Below are positions 9,224 through 21,400 of a stretch of 64,000 bases of DNA, one piece after another. Numbering within the stretch: position 1 is the stretch's first letter; every line of letters begins with the position of its first letter. Below the pieces are notes generated by a model, which worked only from the letters and a program-made list of their open reading frames with translations, was not told where the DNA came from and made no database searches. The position numbers and the translations under genes were made by a program. Source of the stretch: Pleodorina starrii (lineage: Eukaryota > Chlorophyta > Chlorophyceae > Chlamydomonadales > Volvocaceae); assembly GCA_030267565.1 (NCBI GenBank), contig BRXU01000008.1, positions 1,426,001 to 1,490,000 of the forward strand. Reading direction: 5' to 3'.

Positions 9224-11391
9224 TTTTTGGGCGGGGCCCCAGCGCGAAGCGCCCAGGGGGGCCCCGCCCTGTAGGATTGCCCATGTCCGTGCCTGCGATG
9301 TCTGATGTCTAATGTCTAATGTAAAAGGGCAAGTGCAGACTTTCGGCTATCGGAAAGGCTGCATAAGTAAAAGATTACATTCTTTATTGCACGGTAAATT
9401 TATTATAGGAACCCAACCTCGTATGAGTAAAAGCCAGTTTGGCAGTCTCCATGGACCGAGGCCGAGGTCAAACCAACACCTCTCGGCCTATAATTAATTC
9501 CAGAAGATTCATCGTTCCTTAAAGTGGAATTCTGACATGACGGCGTGAAATGAATCTTCGTTTCGGCAAGCAACCAACCCTGTTTGCATTGCGAACATTC
9601 TTCCCGCGACCACACCACAGCAGCTCTGCTAGCCGGTCCGATCGTCTTGACGCATATTGCTATTACCAAGGTTGCAAGGAGCAAACCATGAGGGGCAAAC
9701 TGTTGGTTGTTGGACGCCAAGCCGCCAATGCACGCATGATGCAGCGGTCTTCTGCGGGCCGCCCAACAACCTAGGGGATGGACTTCTACATTCCCTGTCC
9801 TAATGTTAAAGCAGTCAAGCCTCCTCTATGGCGAATACCTCAGTAGCGAAGCCTGTGCACTCTCGACGGCAACTGCATTTCAGATATAAAGCTCTGGCTG
9901 CCTATCAGCAAGAATGTCGACACTCTCACAGTTGACGCCCTCGCCGCTCGCTTTGGAAATGCCGTATTTCGGTCGATGCGCACATGCGCTCATGCACCCG
10001 ACGGGATGACGCGCTTCGCGCGGCGGCGCCGGCAGGCCTTGCTAACGACTCGGCTAGCAGGCATTTCGGGAAAAAGCTCTAGCACTCAACTTCACCCGTA
10101 CGGATTTAATGGGGCCCCGCCCTTTTTCCGGCTTCAAGGAAGCCGACACCAACCCCTTGTCGTTCTCAATGGTGATGGGTCTTATGTTACATACATAAAA
10201 TGACAAGGGGTTGGTGTCGGCTTCCTTGAAGCCGGAAAAAGGGCGGGCCCCGCTCAATCCGTACGGGTTAAGTTGAGTGCTAGGGCGAAAGTGTGGACAG
10301 TCCTGCTGATATATAGCCAGAGCTTTATCCCCGAAATGCCTGCTTGCGGAGTCGTCAGCAAGGCCTGCCGGCGCCGCGCGAATCACGTCATCCCGCCGGG
10401 TGCATAAGCGCATGGATCGAAATACGGCATCATTTCCAAAGCGAGCGGCGAGGGCGTCAAGTGTGAGAGTGTCCTGACAGTCGTGCTGATGGACAGCCAG
10501 AGCTTTATATCCGAAATGCCTGCGGCTTGAGCAATCCACCCCATGTTCAGCATCGCGCTCCGTCTCGGCACTGTGCAACTCTTCCCGCGAGCGCATTGGC
10601 TTAAGTAACATGACAGTAGACGTGGAGTGTATCATTCAGATATCACGCAGGCTGACTTGCCAAGCAATAGAAGGACAGCGGAACTGTTTGCGAGGGTCGC
10701 GACGACGTGCAGTTGCCGACGAGAGTGCACAGGCTTCGCTACCGAGGTATCCGCCGTATCTTAGAGCAGGCTTGACAGCTTTAATATTAGGACAGGACTG
10801 TAGAAGTCCCCTAGGTTGCCGACTGGACTTGTCGGGCGGCCCGCAGAAGAGCGCCGCATCGTGCGTGCATTGGCGGCTTGGCGTCCAACAACCAGCAGTT
10901 TGCCCCTCATGGTTTGCTCCTTGCAACCTTTGTAAAAGTAATATGCGTCAAGACGATCGGACCGGCAAGCAGAGCTGCTGTGGTGTGGTCGCGGGAAGAA
11001 TGTTCGCAATGCAAACATAGTTTGTTTCCGAAACGAAGATTCATTTCACGCCGTCATGTCAGAATTCCACCTTAAGGAACGATGACTCTTCTGGAATTAA
11101 TTATAGGCCGAGAGGTGATGGTTTGACCTCGGCCTCGGTCCATGGAGACTGCCAAACTGGTTTGTACTCATGCGATGTTGGGTTCCAATAATAAATTTAC
11201 CGTGCAATAAAGAATGTAATCTTTTACTTATGCAGCCTTTCCGTTGGCCGAAAGTCTGCACTTGTCCAATTACTTCCATCCCAGATCCCAGAACCCAGAA
11301 CCCAGAACCCAGAACCCAGAACCCACGGACATGGGCAATCCTACAGGGCGGGGCCCCCCTGGGCGCTTCGCGCTGGGGCCCCGCCCAAAAA
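9224..11391. mobile_element. Foldback element: ~1-kb imperfect inverted arms around a short loop
   Basis: The left arm (9224 to about 10163) and right arm (about 10198 to 11391) are reverse complements over nearly their whole length, leaving a loop of about 34 bases. Examples: GGGCGGGGCCCCAGCGCG at 9230 against its complement ending at 11388; CAACCTCGTATGAG near 9415 against its mate near 11170; and GCCGACACCAACCCCTTGTC beside the loop. The arms differ by point changes, and the right arm has about 190 extra bases (about 10515-10705). Each end is itself palindromic (GGGCGGGGCCCC ... GGGGCCCCGCCC). No transposase is visible, so it is inferred to be a non-autonomous foldback or long-TIR DNA transposon. 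No convincing target-site duplication was found. Confidence 0.85.
11280..11325 (+). repeat. CCCAGAA tandem repeat
   Basis: About six 7-bp units of CCCAGAA lie inside the right arm of the foldback element. The left arm has short ATGTCTA repeats at the matching place instead, so this is a local expansion after the arms diverged. Confidence 0.85.
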
Positions 11392-12104
11392 GACGTTTTG
11401 TGGGTGGGTGGGTATTATATGTATGGCCTCACGAGTCTGTTCTCCTCCGCCGGCTTCCAGCAGGCAGCGCTCGCCCCTGCCCGCCCGTCGAACTTCCCAA
11501 TCTTACAACCAAATCGGGGCTAAGGAACCTCCCTACGGCATCTATCGCTTCGTTCGGCTGATTGGCGCGCTCATGTCTAAGGCTGCCCTCGCACGGCACA
11601 AATCTGTCCTGGCACAACGTTTGTCATGCGTGATGACTGACCTGCTTTGGCAGCAGGGTAGGTGGTCGGTGCAGCAGCTGGTGCGTGTCGCCCCAAGGCA
11701 CGCAGCGTAGTGCAAGGAAGGAAGGCTCTATCTGTTGAGGCTCCTACAAATGAATGAAACACAAATTTACAGCGGATGGCAATATATATAATATACAGCC
11801 ATCCGAGTATGTGGGCTACGTATTTAAGCCCCATAATCAAGGAGGACGCGACCGACACAACCGCCGTGACACAAACACAAAGCCCAGCAAATGTACGACC
11901 AAGACCCACGACGCAACGCAGTCAACGGCCAGGCCACCCTGGGCCCCCGCCTACCCAGCCACCCGCCGCACCTTACTTTCACATCGACCCATCGGCAACA
12001 GTTGCACCCAATAACCGTTACGCACGCACGCACGAGATGAAACCGTTACGTTGTCCCGCCACCAGCAGCAGCCCGCTGCCGCTGCTGCTGCCGAGGTGCG
12101 CGTA

Positions 12105-12215
12105 TGTGTTGCTGCGGCCGTGTAGCAGCCAGACAGTGCGGCGCTAGGCTATAAGAGCCTAAGCTACACCTGAACAAACAATTCGAGTGGCCATTAACAA
12201 CTAAGACTGCTACAG
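12105..12215 (-). repeat. Dispersed repeat, copy 2 (inverted partner of 213-325)
   Basis: The reverse complement of this segment matches 213-325 with a few substitutions and small gaps. Shared blocks include TAGCCTAG, GCCGCACTGTC and GGTGTAGCTTAGGCTC. Confidence 0.7.
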
Positions 12216-12888
12216 GCAGGCCGCCGCCGCTGTTGGCCTTCTGGGTTGCTCCCGCTGGGCTCACCAGGGTATGTACCAGGATAGAGGGTAGGGCCGTGTC
12301 CCTGCTGCGCTGATTAGTTTGTAACTACTTAAGTACTTATCGTGTTGTGTTTTAACCTGCCGCCGCCCCTCGTCGTCCGTATTACCCACCCTTTCGACCA
12401 GACGTTTCAAAATTCGGGGGGCGGCGGTGGCGGCGGCGGGCTAAGGTGCTGCTGGAGCCCGCACGATCATTGCCCCGCCGTTGCCCCTGCTATCTAGTAT
12501 CTACCTGCCGCCCCTCAGCTGCTCCCAGCCCGCCGCCGTTGCCCCCGCCGCCTGCCGCGACACCGACTGGCCGACGACCGGCACAAGGAGTGCGTGCGTG
12601 CGGGAACCTTCATTGACCCATCCCATGCTCTCTTCGTTGCCGCACAACTTTGCATCATTGCATCATTGATGGAGCGATCTTACCAGTACCATGCATTTTG
12701 GGGGCTGCTGGCACTGCTGGCCTTCCCGAGTTCCCGTTGCCTAATAAGGTAATAACCCTTCGGTGGGAGCTGGGTTGGAGTTGGGGGATTGATTGGCGGC
12801 GCTCTGCTTAGCTGGCTGGTGTCGGTCCTTTACCTAGCCAGGTCGGTCAAGTCAATCCTGGACCTTCGGAAACTCCTGGGTTCTCATC

Positions 12889-12932
12889 AGTCGCCTACAT
12901 CCCTCCGCTGAGGTATCATCGTTTTTATCATC
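12889..12932 (-). repeat. Degenerate copy of the intronic repeat family
   Basis: The minus strand reads a TAAAAACGATGATACC-type A-rich start, then TCAGCGGAGGGATGTAGG. It is closest to the copy at 41429-41478. This is the only copy found outside a gene or its immediate 3' end. Confidence 0.6.
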
Positions 12933-13568
12933 CTCGGAAACTTCCCGGCGGCCCTGCTGGCGGCTACCCCTGGCTACGTCAGCAGCAGTGGGATATGGGG
13001 GGTCCATACTCTCGCGTGTGGTCGGTCGCCGGTAGGTGCGTCCGACCGACCTTCAAAGTCAGTTACACAATCTAGCCAAGCCAAGCAGCGATCGATCGAC
13101 CGATCAATGCAACACCCCGACGACCCGGGCCCCCCCAGCCCTCGAGCCTGGCCCTGTTGTACCACGACCTATCAGTGATAGGTACCCAGCCGGGGTTGTC
13201 TGACCAGGACAACTTCCATGATACACCCAGGATACAACACCGGCCCTCTGCAGGCGGCGCATCTTCATGGTCGATACGTGCGGCCCTGCGTTCCCCTGAT
13301 CGCGAATGAGCAAACCCCCCTAAGAACGAACCTTCCTGCCTCGGCCTCTCGCTCTGTCTCACCCATTGCTGCTACGCGCGTTGGGCAACAATATCACACC
13401 AGACACGCCATACGTCACATCATACATAAATAGTATCGAAGCCCTTGCAAATGCCGCCCAGCAGCAGCCGACCTAATTAACGGCCTTGGGCCGGCCTGCG
13501 GCCGCCCTATATCGCCCTCGTGCTGGTCGCCCGCTACAGCAGCCCACGATCACGTCGCATCGCCAAGG

Positions 13569-13655
13569 CAGCCGCTGCCGCCGCTGCCGCTGCCGCCGCT
13601 GCCGCCGCTGCCGCCGCTGCCGCCGCTGCCGCCGCTGCCGCCGCTGCCGCCGCTG
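13569..13655 (+). repeat. CCGCCGCTG tandem repeat
   Basis: About nine to ten units of a 9-bp GC-rich repeat lie downstream of the HCS1 stop codon. Apparent ORFs here (poly-Ala or Cys-Arg-Arg) are products of the repeat. Confidence 0.9.
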
Positions 13656-13821
13656 CCTTGTACTGGCAATGAACTGCCGTCCGTCCACCCCTTCCCTCCC
13701 CTACCTCTGCCGGCGCCAGACCCAACTCCTTGGACTTCAACGCCCCTACGACCCGACCTGGACCCACTGCTGCCTGCTACCTCGCTGCTATTTCGCTCCC
13801 AACCCGCCCCCCCTTCATCTG

Positions 13822-16800
13822 CTACTGCACCTTCCGGCGAATGAGCCCCTTCATCATGTCCAGGCTGTTGCCGTCCGGCGTGAGCTCGTACCGCGAGCCG
13901 TCCGCGTCCTCCGCCAGAAGAAAGCCCGCCGGGGACAGCCCGCGGATGGTCAGGCGCGTCACTCGCCCGCCCCCGGCGCCAGCACTGGACGGGTCCGAGT
14001 CGTCGAAATCCAAGACCTTGTGTGTAACGGGCAGCAGCAGCAGCAGCAGCACGCGGGCCAGGTCACACGGCGCAGGCAGTAACGAGGCTGGCGCAGAGCA
14101 GGCAGGCGGTGCATGGCAGCAGCACGCGGGCCAGCGGCACGGCAAAGGTAGCCAGCAGCGGCAGCATGCGGGCCAGGTCCGGTGACGCGGTGAGGGAAGT
14201 ATGAACGAGCCTGGCGCAAAGCCCAGCTAGCTAGCGGGGCGGGAGGTGGCCGCAGCACGCGGGCCAGGGCATGGCGAAGAAAGACGGAGGAGCGGAGGAG
14301 CAGCGAGGCTGGCGCAGCTCAAGCCCAGCTAGCGCGGCTGGAGTGCGCTGGAGTGCGCCCTAGCTAGCTAGATAGCTAGCTAGATAGCTAGCTAGATAGC
14401 TAGCTAGATAGCTAGCTAGATAGCTAGCTAGATAGCTAGCTAGATAGCTAGCTAGATAGCTAGCTAGATAGCTAGCTAGATAGCTAGCTAGATAGTTAGC
14501 TAGCCCATCTCCGATTCGAAGGCGGTCAGCCCGGACAACCCCACACACGCAGACATTTGCCGTCCCCACTGAGCCTCCCTCCTTGGGAGGCGCCTGGGGC
14601 CTGACCCCAGGCCATGAACCCCCCGCCCCGCCCCCACCACCCGGGGCCGTTTTAATTGCCCCCACCACATGCCCGCTGCGAACCCTCCTGTGGCATGCCC
14701 TCGAGCGAACCCGGGCGCCCTCTGGCGCCTACGTAGGGGTAGGAAGTATGTGAGCCTTCCGTCGAAAGCGTGTAAGCCTGCTTGCGTGCAGGAAACAGCG
14801 GTAGATGCTGTACAGTAGATCTACGATGATGAGCCAAACAGTGCCCGACAACAGGGCGCAGGCGCGCCTGGTCGCCTAAAGGGCCGCGCACCGGGCACGC
14901 ACCTGTCCGCTGTGCAGCCAGGTGGCCAGGTACTCGGGCTCCAGGGGGGTGAAGCCGCCCTGCTCGAAGGTCTGCTCCGAAGGCGGCGGAACAGCAGCAG
15001 GCAAGTACGGGGAGGGAGATGAGGGTGGTGATGGTGGTGTTGGTGGTGTTGGTGGTGGTGAGGAGGAGGAGGGTGACCTGGCTTTCAGCAGCTGCTTCAC
15101 ATCGGCGTGCGTCGCTGCTTGAGGGGGCAGGACGGAATCAAAAGGGCGGATGAACACCCAAGGCTCGCACTGTTCAGCGGGACGGGGCGGAGGAGCCCAG
15201 GGGGGCTTCCGCGCAGGGTCCGGAACTCCGGATATTGGCAGGGCGGCGTGAGGTGCGGTGGGGCGATGAGGAGGAGGAGATGCAGCGCCCTTGCACCCTC
15301 CCAGCCCGCCAATGCTACAGTACCGTAGCGGGCAGGCCGACCCAGTCACTCTGCCGCCCTCAGTCCCTTCACCCCTTCCAATCCGCTCCCTCACTTTCGG
15401 GGCCCCCACATCACATCACCCGGCACCGTCTTACGTCGTACACTTGCTCCAAGGCGGCGAGGATGCCTGTCAGCACCGCTTCCCGCGAGATACTGGCCGC
15501 GCCGGCGCCCTCAAGCGCCGCCTCCCCGTCACCATCCGCGGCCGCCCGGTCCTGCTGCTGCGCGGCCGCAGCCTTCTCGATCAGCTCGTCCAAGCAGGTG
15601 GTTGGCGTTCGGTTGTTGACGTTGAGGCCGATGCCCGTGATGACGTTGAAGCTGCGGGACGCGGCGGCGGATGGGAAAGGAGAGGAGGGGACAGCAGGGC
15701 AGGGCAGGGCGCGTTTGGGACAAACAAGAGTGACGAGGGTTAGTTGAGGCGTTTGGGCGTCTAGGAGATTGAGAAAAGCACGTGACACACAAGCGGGCCG
15801 CGGTCCGGCGGGTACGCGCTTTCGCACACGCCAAGACGCGCCAAGTAAGCCAAAAGAGCAGCAAACGGCGAAACACTCCTGCATTCCCTGGAAAAGTTTC
15901 ATTTCCTGCAGCCATCTCGGTTTGTCGCCTGTGTGTCGCCTGAGTGTACCGCCCCACAGCCCGCCCCGCAGCCCTCGTTTCAGCCCACGCCGCCGCCGCC
16001 GCCGCCGCCGCTCCGCACCATCCCCCCTGCCAGGTGGTGTGGATGAGCGCCCCCGCCACCTTGACCCCCCCGACGTAGATGTCGTTGGGCCACTTGATGC
16101 GCAGATCCAACGGCGGCAGGCCGGACTCCTGCGGGCCCCCAAATGAGATGAGGCGTATTCGAGTTCGAGGGTGAAACGCGTCAATGACATCCACAGGCGG
16201 GCAGCAGCAACCAGCTGCCATCTCGTAACCAGGCAAGTTATGTCACCAAGCCAGCACTAAAAGCCGTGAAGGATGCCGCTCAAGTGCCTGCCGATAGATT
16301 CCCTGCCCGCCGACCGACCTCTAACGCATATGCCGCCCGCCCGCCCGCCTCCCCGCATCACCTGCTGCCGACTCCTGCCAAGACCCCGCCAGCGGCAGGT
16401 AAAGAGGGAACCCCCTCCCCTGGCCCCGCCTGCCCCCCTGTGCCCCTCAGTCGCAGCGCCAGACCCAGACCCCGACCCAGACCCTGACCCCGACCCTGAC
16501 CCCGACCCTGACCCCGACCCCGACCCCGACCCGTACCCACCTTGAGGGCCGCGCGCACCCCCCTTGTGATGGCCAGACACACCAGATAGTTGATGAAGGG
16601 CGCCTGGGAGGGGCTGGCCACACGCAGCCGCCGCAGCGCCGAAAACATGAGGCAGCCCAGAGGGGAGGTCCACTGGTTGCCACCGCGGCCTGGGGCGTGG
16701 CGAGGGAGTGCGGAGAGGTGGCTTTGAAATGTGGCAGAGAGCTGGGCTGCCGTGGTCGCTATGTATGGGTGGTTGGGTGGGTGGGCGCAGAGGCAGGGCG

Positions 16801-18123
16801 TAAGTGCACCTGCTGCTGGGTGGCAAGGGCCGGGCAGTGGTCTTGGGCTCCGTGCGGCAGGCAGGTGCGGGAAGGGGTTACAAAAGGCCCCTCAACCCCT
16901 CAGCCCTCTCCTTCCCAGACCGCAAGACCTCAACAACGCACGCTGCCTCCATTTCCGTCTCTTTCTCCCTTACCCTCGCGGAAGAGCCGTTTCGCAGTGG
17001 ACCCAAAAAGGGCGCAGGCCACACGGCGCAAACCGCACCACCCGACGCCGCCGCAGCGGCAGCCAAAGGCCCGGAGCCCCACACTCCTTACCCTTGCCGC
17101 TGGTCTGGCGGTCCGCCACCGCCACCACGCCGTCGCCCAGCGCCGACCCGTGGGTCCGCAGCAGCTCCTGCGTTGAGCCCAGCGTCGCCGCCGCCAGCAG
17201 CACCCGACCCATCACCCGCGTGCCGCCCTCCGCCGCCGGCAGCGCCAGGCGCCGACTGCATCCGGCAGCGTCCAGCGCAGGGACGGCGTCCGGCGGTACG
17301 GCAGCGAGATCCAGGTGCAACGTAAGGCCCCCGGGAGCCGAGCCTGAGGCGCCCGCAGCGGCGACCTGCGGGCGGCGGTTCGGACGTAGGCGGCGCACTT
17401 CCCGGCACAGGTAGCCCACCCAAGGTTGGGCCGTGAGAGGCCCTTTGCGCCACCTCGTCGCAAGATCCCGTCTGGGCCCCACCTCCCAAACCCCCCAAGG
17501 CCCCACCTCCCAACCCCCCAAGGCCCCACCTCCCAACCCCCCAAGGCCCCACCTCCCAACCCCCCAAGGCTCCACCTCCCAACCCCCCAAGGCTCCACCT
17601 CCCAACCCCCCAAGGCCCCACCTCCCCCCATCCCCTTGACTATGAAGGTATGAACACAAGAAGCATCCGGGGAAAGGGCAAAATTCGAAGGGCGGCCCCA
17701 TGACGAACGCCTTGCCGCGAAAGCCCTGGTCATTGCGCTTCCGGCGTGTCCTCAGCGCCGCCGCGGAATTACCTCTTCGGCGACCTCATGGACTCGACTT
17801 GCGTCATCGGCGGTCCGGCAGAAGGCTAGCACGTGAAAGCCCGCGGTGCCGTCGGCGCCACCGGACATCATGTGCGACGTCGGGCCGGCGGTGGTGTGTC
17901 TCGGGGACGCTGCTGCAGTTGCTTGGGAGCGACCGCAGTTCTTGTGCGATGACGGTAGCCTCGTGGTAGCGCGTGCGGGGGCGTGCTGGGCGGAGGTGCA
18001 GCTTAGGGACGCTGTCGATGGGCGCTGGTGCCTCGGCTCGTGCGTCCAGGAGGACCACAGCGAGGCGCAATTCGTACCCGCGCAGGTGCGATGCCGGAGC
18101 GGGCCTACGATTAAACCACGCAT
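13822..18123 (-). CDS. HCS1: Biotin-protein ligase (holocarboxylase synthetase)
   Basis: This enzyme makes biotinyl-AMP and attaches biotin to a lysine of acetyl-CoA and other carboxylases. Well-supported exons are 16689-16541, 16128-16019, 15651-15435, 14971-14903 and 14016-13822, preceded by an exon ending at 17092. Together they give GSTQELLRTHG, RQTSGKGRGGNQW, GCLMFSALRR, RIKWPNDIYVGGVKVAGALI, FNVITGIGLNVNN, PTTCLDEL, EYLATWLHSGQ and YELTPDGNSLDMMKGL. These are the hallmark catalytic and C-terminal motifs, in order, and closely resemble plant HCS1. A first exon at 18123-17773 (ending HEVAEE before GTAATT) resembles the N-terminal FHVLAFC-type segment of plant HCS1 and may carry a transit peptide. 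Its junction to the next exon, across a 22-bp tandem repeat, is not resolved. The gene diverges from CTP synthase 304 bp away. Confidence 0.93.
14360..14505 (+). repeat. 12-bp (GATAGCTAGCTA) satellite in an HCS1 intron
   Basis: About twelve nearly perfect units of GATAGCTAGCTA fill part of the HCS1 intron between 14902 and 14017. Each unit contains the palindrome TAGCTAGCTA. Confidence 0.92.
16459..16535 (+). repeat. GACCCC/GACCCT hexamer array in an HCS1 intron
   Basis: A run of 6-bp GACCCC or GACCCT units sits just after the donor site of the exon ending at 16541. Confidence 0.88.
17477..17632 (+). repeat. ~22-bp tandem repeat near the HCS1 5' region
   Basis: About seven units of roughly CCAAGGCCCCACCTCCCAAC. 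On the coding strand it would read as Gly/Leu/Trp repeats, but it most likely lies in the first intron of HCS1. Confidence 0.85.
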
Positions 18124-18427
18124 GTTCCAATCCTGAAGGTCATGCTACGCTGGGTATATCGGTAGTTGGTGCACACGGTCCTACGACGAAAGCAGCTGCG
18201 GCTGTGAAGGTGGCCTGGAAGCCCGTGCAATTGCCTTGTGTTTGTGAGTTACTATTATATTTCCTATTGTTCTATCTATCATTCACTCTTTTGCTCTACA
18301 CCGCCGTACAGTTTCGCGCGGGAGACAACTTCATGCAAGTCGCTCCTCGGCTCCTGCATAAAACATTCTGACAACTTGACTTTTGTAACCATATAATTAG
18401 ATAGAAGCGCTGCTGCAATTATCCACA
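18124..18427. promoter_or_regulatory. Shared divergent promoter of HCS1 and CTP synthase
   Basis: Only 304 bp separate the proposed start codons of two oppositely transcribed genes, so both promoters and 5' UTRs must lie here. The middle is relatively AT-rich (TATTATATTTCC near 18254, GCATAAAACA near 18356, ATATAATTAG near 18392), unlike the surrounding DNA. No specific factor site can be named. Confidence 0.65.
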
Positions 18428-21400
18428 ATGCAGGCGACTAAATATGTCTTGGTTACCGGTGGCGTCGTCAGCGGCCTTGGCAAGGGCGTGACGGCAAGCA
18501 GCATTGGTGTTTTGCTGAAGAACTGTGGATACCGCGTGACCTCGATAAAAATTGGTGCGCGCTCGTTTAATTCAATATGGCGCGCAAATTACTGTTGCCG
18601 TCGAAGGGCCAATACATGAGCGCCTACGCTCGTAGATCCCTACCTGAATGTGGACGCTGGAACTATGTCTCCGTTTGAGCACGGCGAGGTGTTTGTGCTG
18701 GACGACGGCGGCGAGGTGCGCCCAAGCTGGCGGCTACCGCCACCTTTTGTGAGGCCGCCAACCTGCCGCTTCTGAAATACTTATTCTAATTCCTCAGGCT
18801 GATTTGGATTTGGGCAATTATGAACGCTTTATGGACATCACGCTGACCCGGGACAGCAACATCACCACGGGGAAGATTTACCAGGTCTGCTTGGAACACG
18901 CTTGCCTCTGGGTAGAGGACATTTATATGATGCTTATCTTTTGCAACGGAATGGCCTCTTAGGGGAACCTGTCTCAAAAGTCCCCCCAGGTTTAAACGGG
19001 GGGGGGGTACGTTTTACACAACCCTAACAGACGTCGTTCCCAATTGCCTCGTGCAGGCCGTCATTGAGCGCGAACGGCGCGGAGACTACCTCGGCAAGAC
19101 GGTGCAGGTACGACCTGGGTTGTGTACTTGGGGGCGCAAAAGCAATGCATAACTCGATACTGCTTCCTTCGACCCATCCTACCCCTACCCGCGCTTCGCT
19201 CGCTCTTGCCTTTCAAAAACCCAAATCCCAAAATCCCCCCGCAGGTGGTTCCCCACATCACAGACGCGATCCAGGACTGGATCCAGCGGGTCGCGGCTCA
19301 GCCGGTGGACGGCAAGGCGGGTGTGCCCCACGTGTGCGTCATCGAGCTGGGCGGCACGGTGGGCGACATTGAGTCGGCGCCCTTTGTGGAGGCGCTGCGC
19401 CAGTTTTGCATTCGCGTGGGAGATGGCAACATCTGCAACGTGCACGTCTCGCTGGTGCCCGTCATTGGTGAGCTCTTTTCTTTTCTCGTTTTGCGTTGCG
19501 TTGCGCTCGCGGCGGGGGAGAAGCATTGGAGGGGTCGGGTGTTTCGGGGTGGGTGACGGGGACGCGCAGGATGATGGACGAGTTTGCGTGGTTGCGGGCT
19601 GGTATACTGGGGTCCTAATGCGGGCTGTCGAGCATTGGACCCCTGCCAGGGCTCCCCTTTCCCTGGCCGTGCCGCCCCGGGTCAAGTCGCGGGGCATGTT
19701 GCACGGGGTACGAGCACGAGCTTGCACAGATTCTCCCCCGCTGCGAAGCCGACTGCGTGCAACCTGCCAGGACCATTACATATCCATGTGAGCCTTCCCC
19801 CCGGGCTCGGTGACTTGCGCTGCCTGGGTGACTTGCGCTGTCTGGTCTGGGAAGGCGCCTCGGCGGCTCTTCTGGTCGCCTCGAGTACAGTGCCCGAATA
19901 CACACCGACACACACACATCCGCCCTCGCAGGTGTGGTTGGGGAGCAGAAGACCAAGCCCACGCAGCACAGTGTGCAGGTGCTGAGGTCGCTGGGCATCA
20001 CCCCCACGCTGCTGGCCTGCCGCAGCCAGCACCCCCTGGAGGAGAGCGTCAGGTCCAAGCTGGTGGGTGCGGGGGGGCGGGGTCAGGGAGTGATAAGCTC
20101 CTTTATATAAAAATTAGTCACTGCGGACGTTGTTGGGGGGGAGGGGGCTGGGGGCTGGAGGGTAAGAGTATGACAGTCCAAAGAGGCTGACAGGCAGGCG
20201 GGCTGGGGCTGAGGGGTCGGGGTAGTGAAGGTGAGGCCGCAGCGGTGGAACGGAGGCGACCGGGGCAGGGGCTTGGGAGGAGGCGAGGGCTGTGGCGGTA
20301 TTGGAGAATGAGCGGTGTGAGGACGTGGGGGACGAGGGATATGGAGGGCGTGAAAGAACTGCGGGGGAGTGGGGCGGTGCGCGGGCAGGCACGGTTGCTA
20401 GGAGGGAGGGAGGGGCTTTCAAAAGAGTGGCAGTGGTAGGGTGAGGGCGCGGGATGGAAGGGGTGAGACTGTGGTAGGGTTGGATTCGACGTTTGAGAAC
20501 AGAGGGCGGGCGGGCACTGCGCTTTGCCTTGCGAAGCGGCGGCCGGTGACGGGAGTGAGAGACGCGAGTCAACCCGGAGCCCCTCTTGAGGCTCGAATCG
20601 CAGATGCCGGTCTGGTTGCGTCCGTGCCAGTGCCCGCACGTCGGCATCGTGCGTGCGCGGCGCGTACGTGTGCGTGTGATCTGTGCGTGTGTGCGTGCAG
20701 CGTGCGCGTGCAGCGGTGTGGTGAACCCTTACGGTCTGCCGCTGTGTCCTCCTCGTCCTCCTCCCCGACTTCCTGTGCATGCCGCTGACATCCTTTGCTC
20801 TTTGCTCGTGTGCTATTCCGCCTCGCTCTGTTCCGCCTCTTTCTGTCCGGATGGGGTCCTGTCCCGTTTGCAGGCCCTCTTCTGCAACGTGCCCACTGCC
20901 AACGTGCTCTCGCTTCACGACGTGTCGAACATTTGGCGAGTACCGCTGCTGATGCAGGAGCAGGTGCGTGCGTGCGTGCGGGATGTTTGTTTGGTTATGG
21001 AGGGTTGAGTCTTGTGTGGAGGGAGGGAGGAAAGTGGCGAGCCGGCCTGGGAGGGGGCGTTTCGGGGTGTGTACCTCGCGCAGTGGACCTATGCGGGCTT
21101 GGGACCAAATAGAAGGTTCGGGTCGACGGCCCCTTGGCGCTGTGACGCGCAATTTTACGCACCATGGACGATGCTCGATGCATGCACGTCACCCTCGCTC
21201 CTGACCCTGACCCCCCCCCATCCCGCCACCGCCGCCGCCGCGGTTCCACCGCTGCGGTCATATCATCTTTGCTTCATGTTACCTGCTCCGCTCCTCTCTC
21301 ACACCCACATGCACACACAGGGTGCACACCAGATTCTGTGCTCCAAACTGGGCCTCTCCAACGCCGACAAGCTGGACCTCACCTCGTGGAAGTTCAATTT

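Larger units (their letters stand above)
11392..13821. other. Intergenic stretch, no gene supported
   Basis: It holds the inverted copy of the 213-325 repeat, one degenerate copy of the intronic repeat family (12889-12932) and a CCGCCGCTG array. A 100-codon plus-strand ORF at 11408-11710, next to the foldback element, has fairly complex composition but no recognisable domain and could be a truncated gene remnant. A TGTAA on the minus strand near 13063 could end the HCS1 transcript. Confidence 0.4.

Noticed and set aside
10054..10635. 193-codon minus-strand ORF across the centre of the foldback element
   Set aside because: It runs through the loop into both inverted arms, so its two halves are complements of each other. 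No domain is visible and its apparent internal repeat comes from a short duplicated DNA segment in the arm.
11408..11710. 100-codon plus-strand ORF beside the foldback element
   Set aside because: Composition is moderately protein-like but there is no domain, no splice partner and no repeat support; chance is likely.
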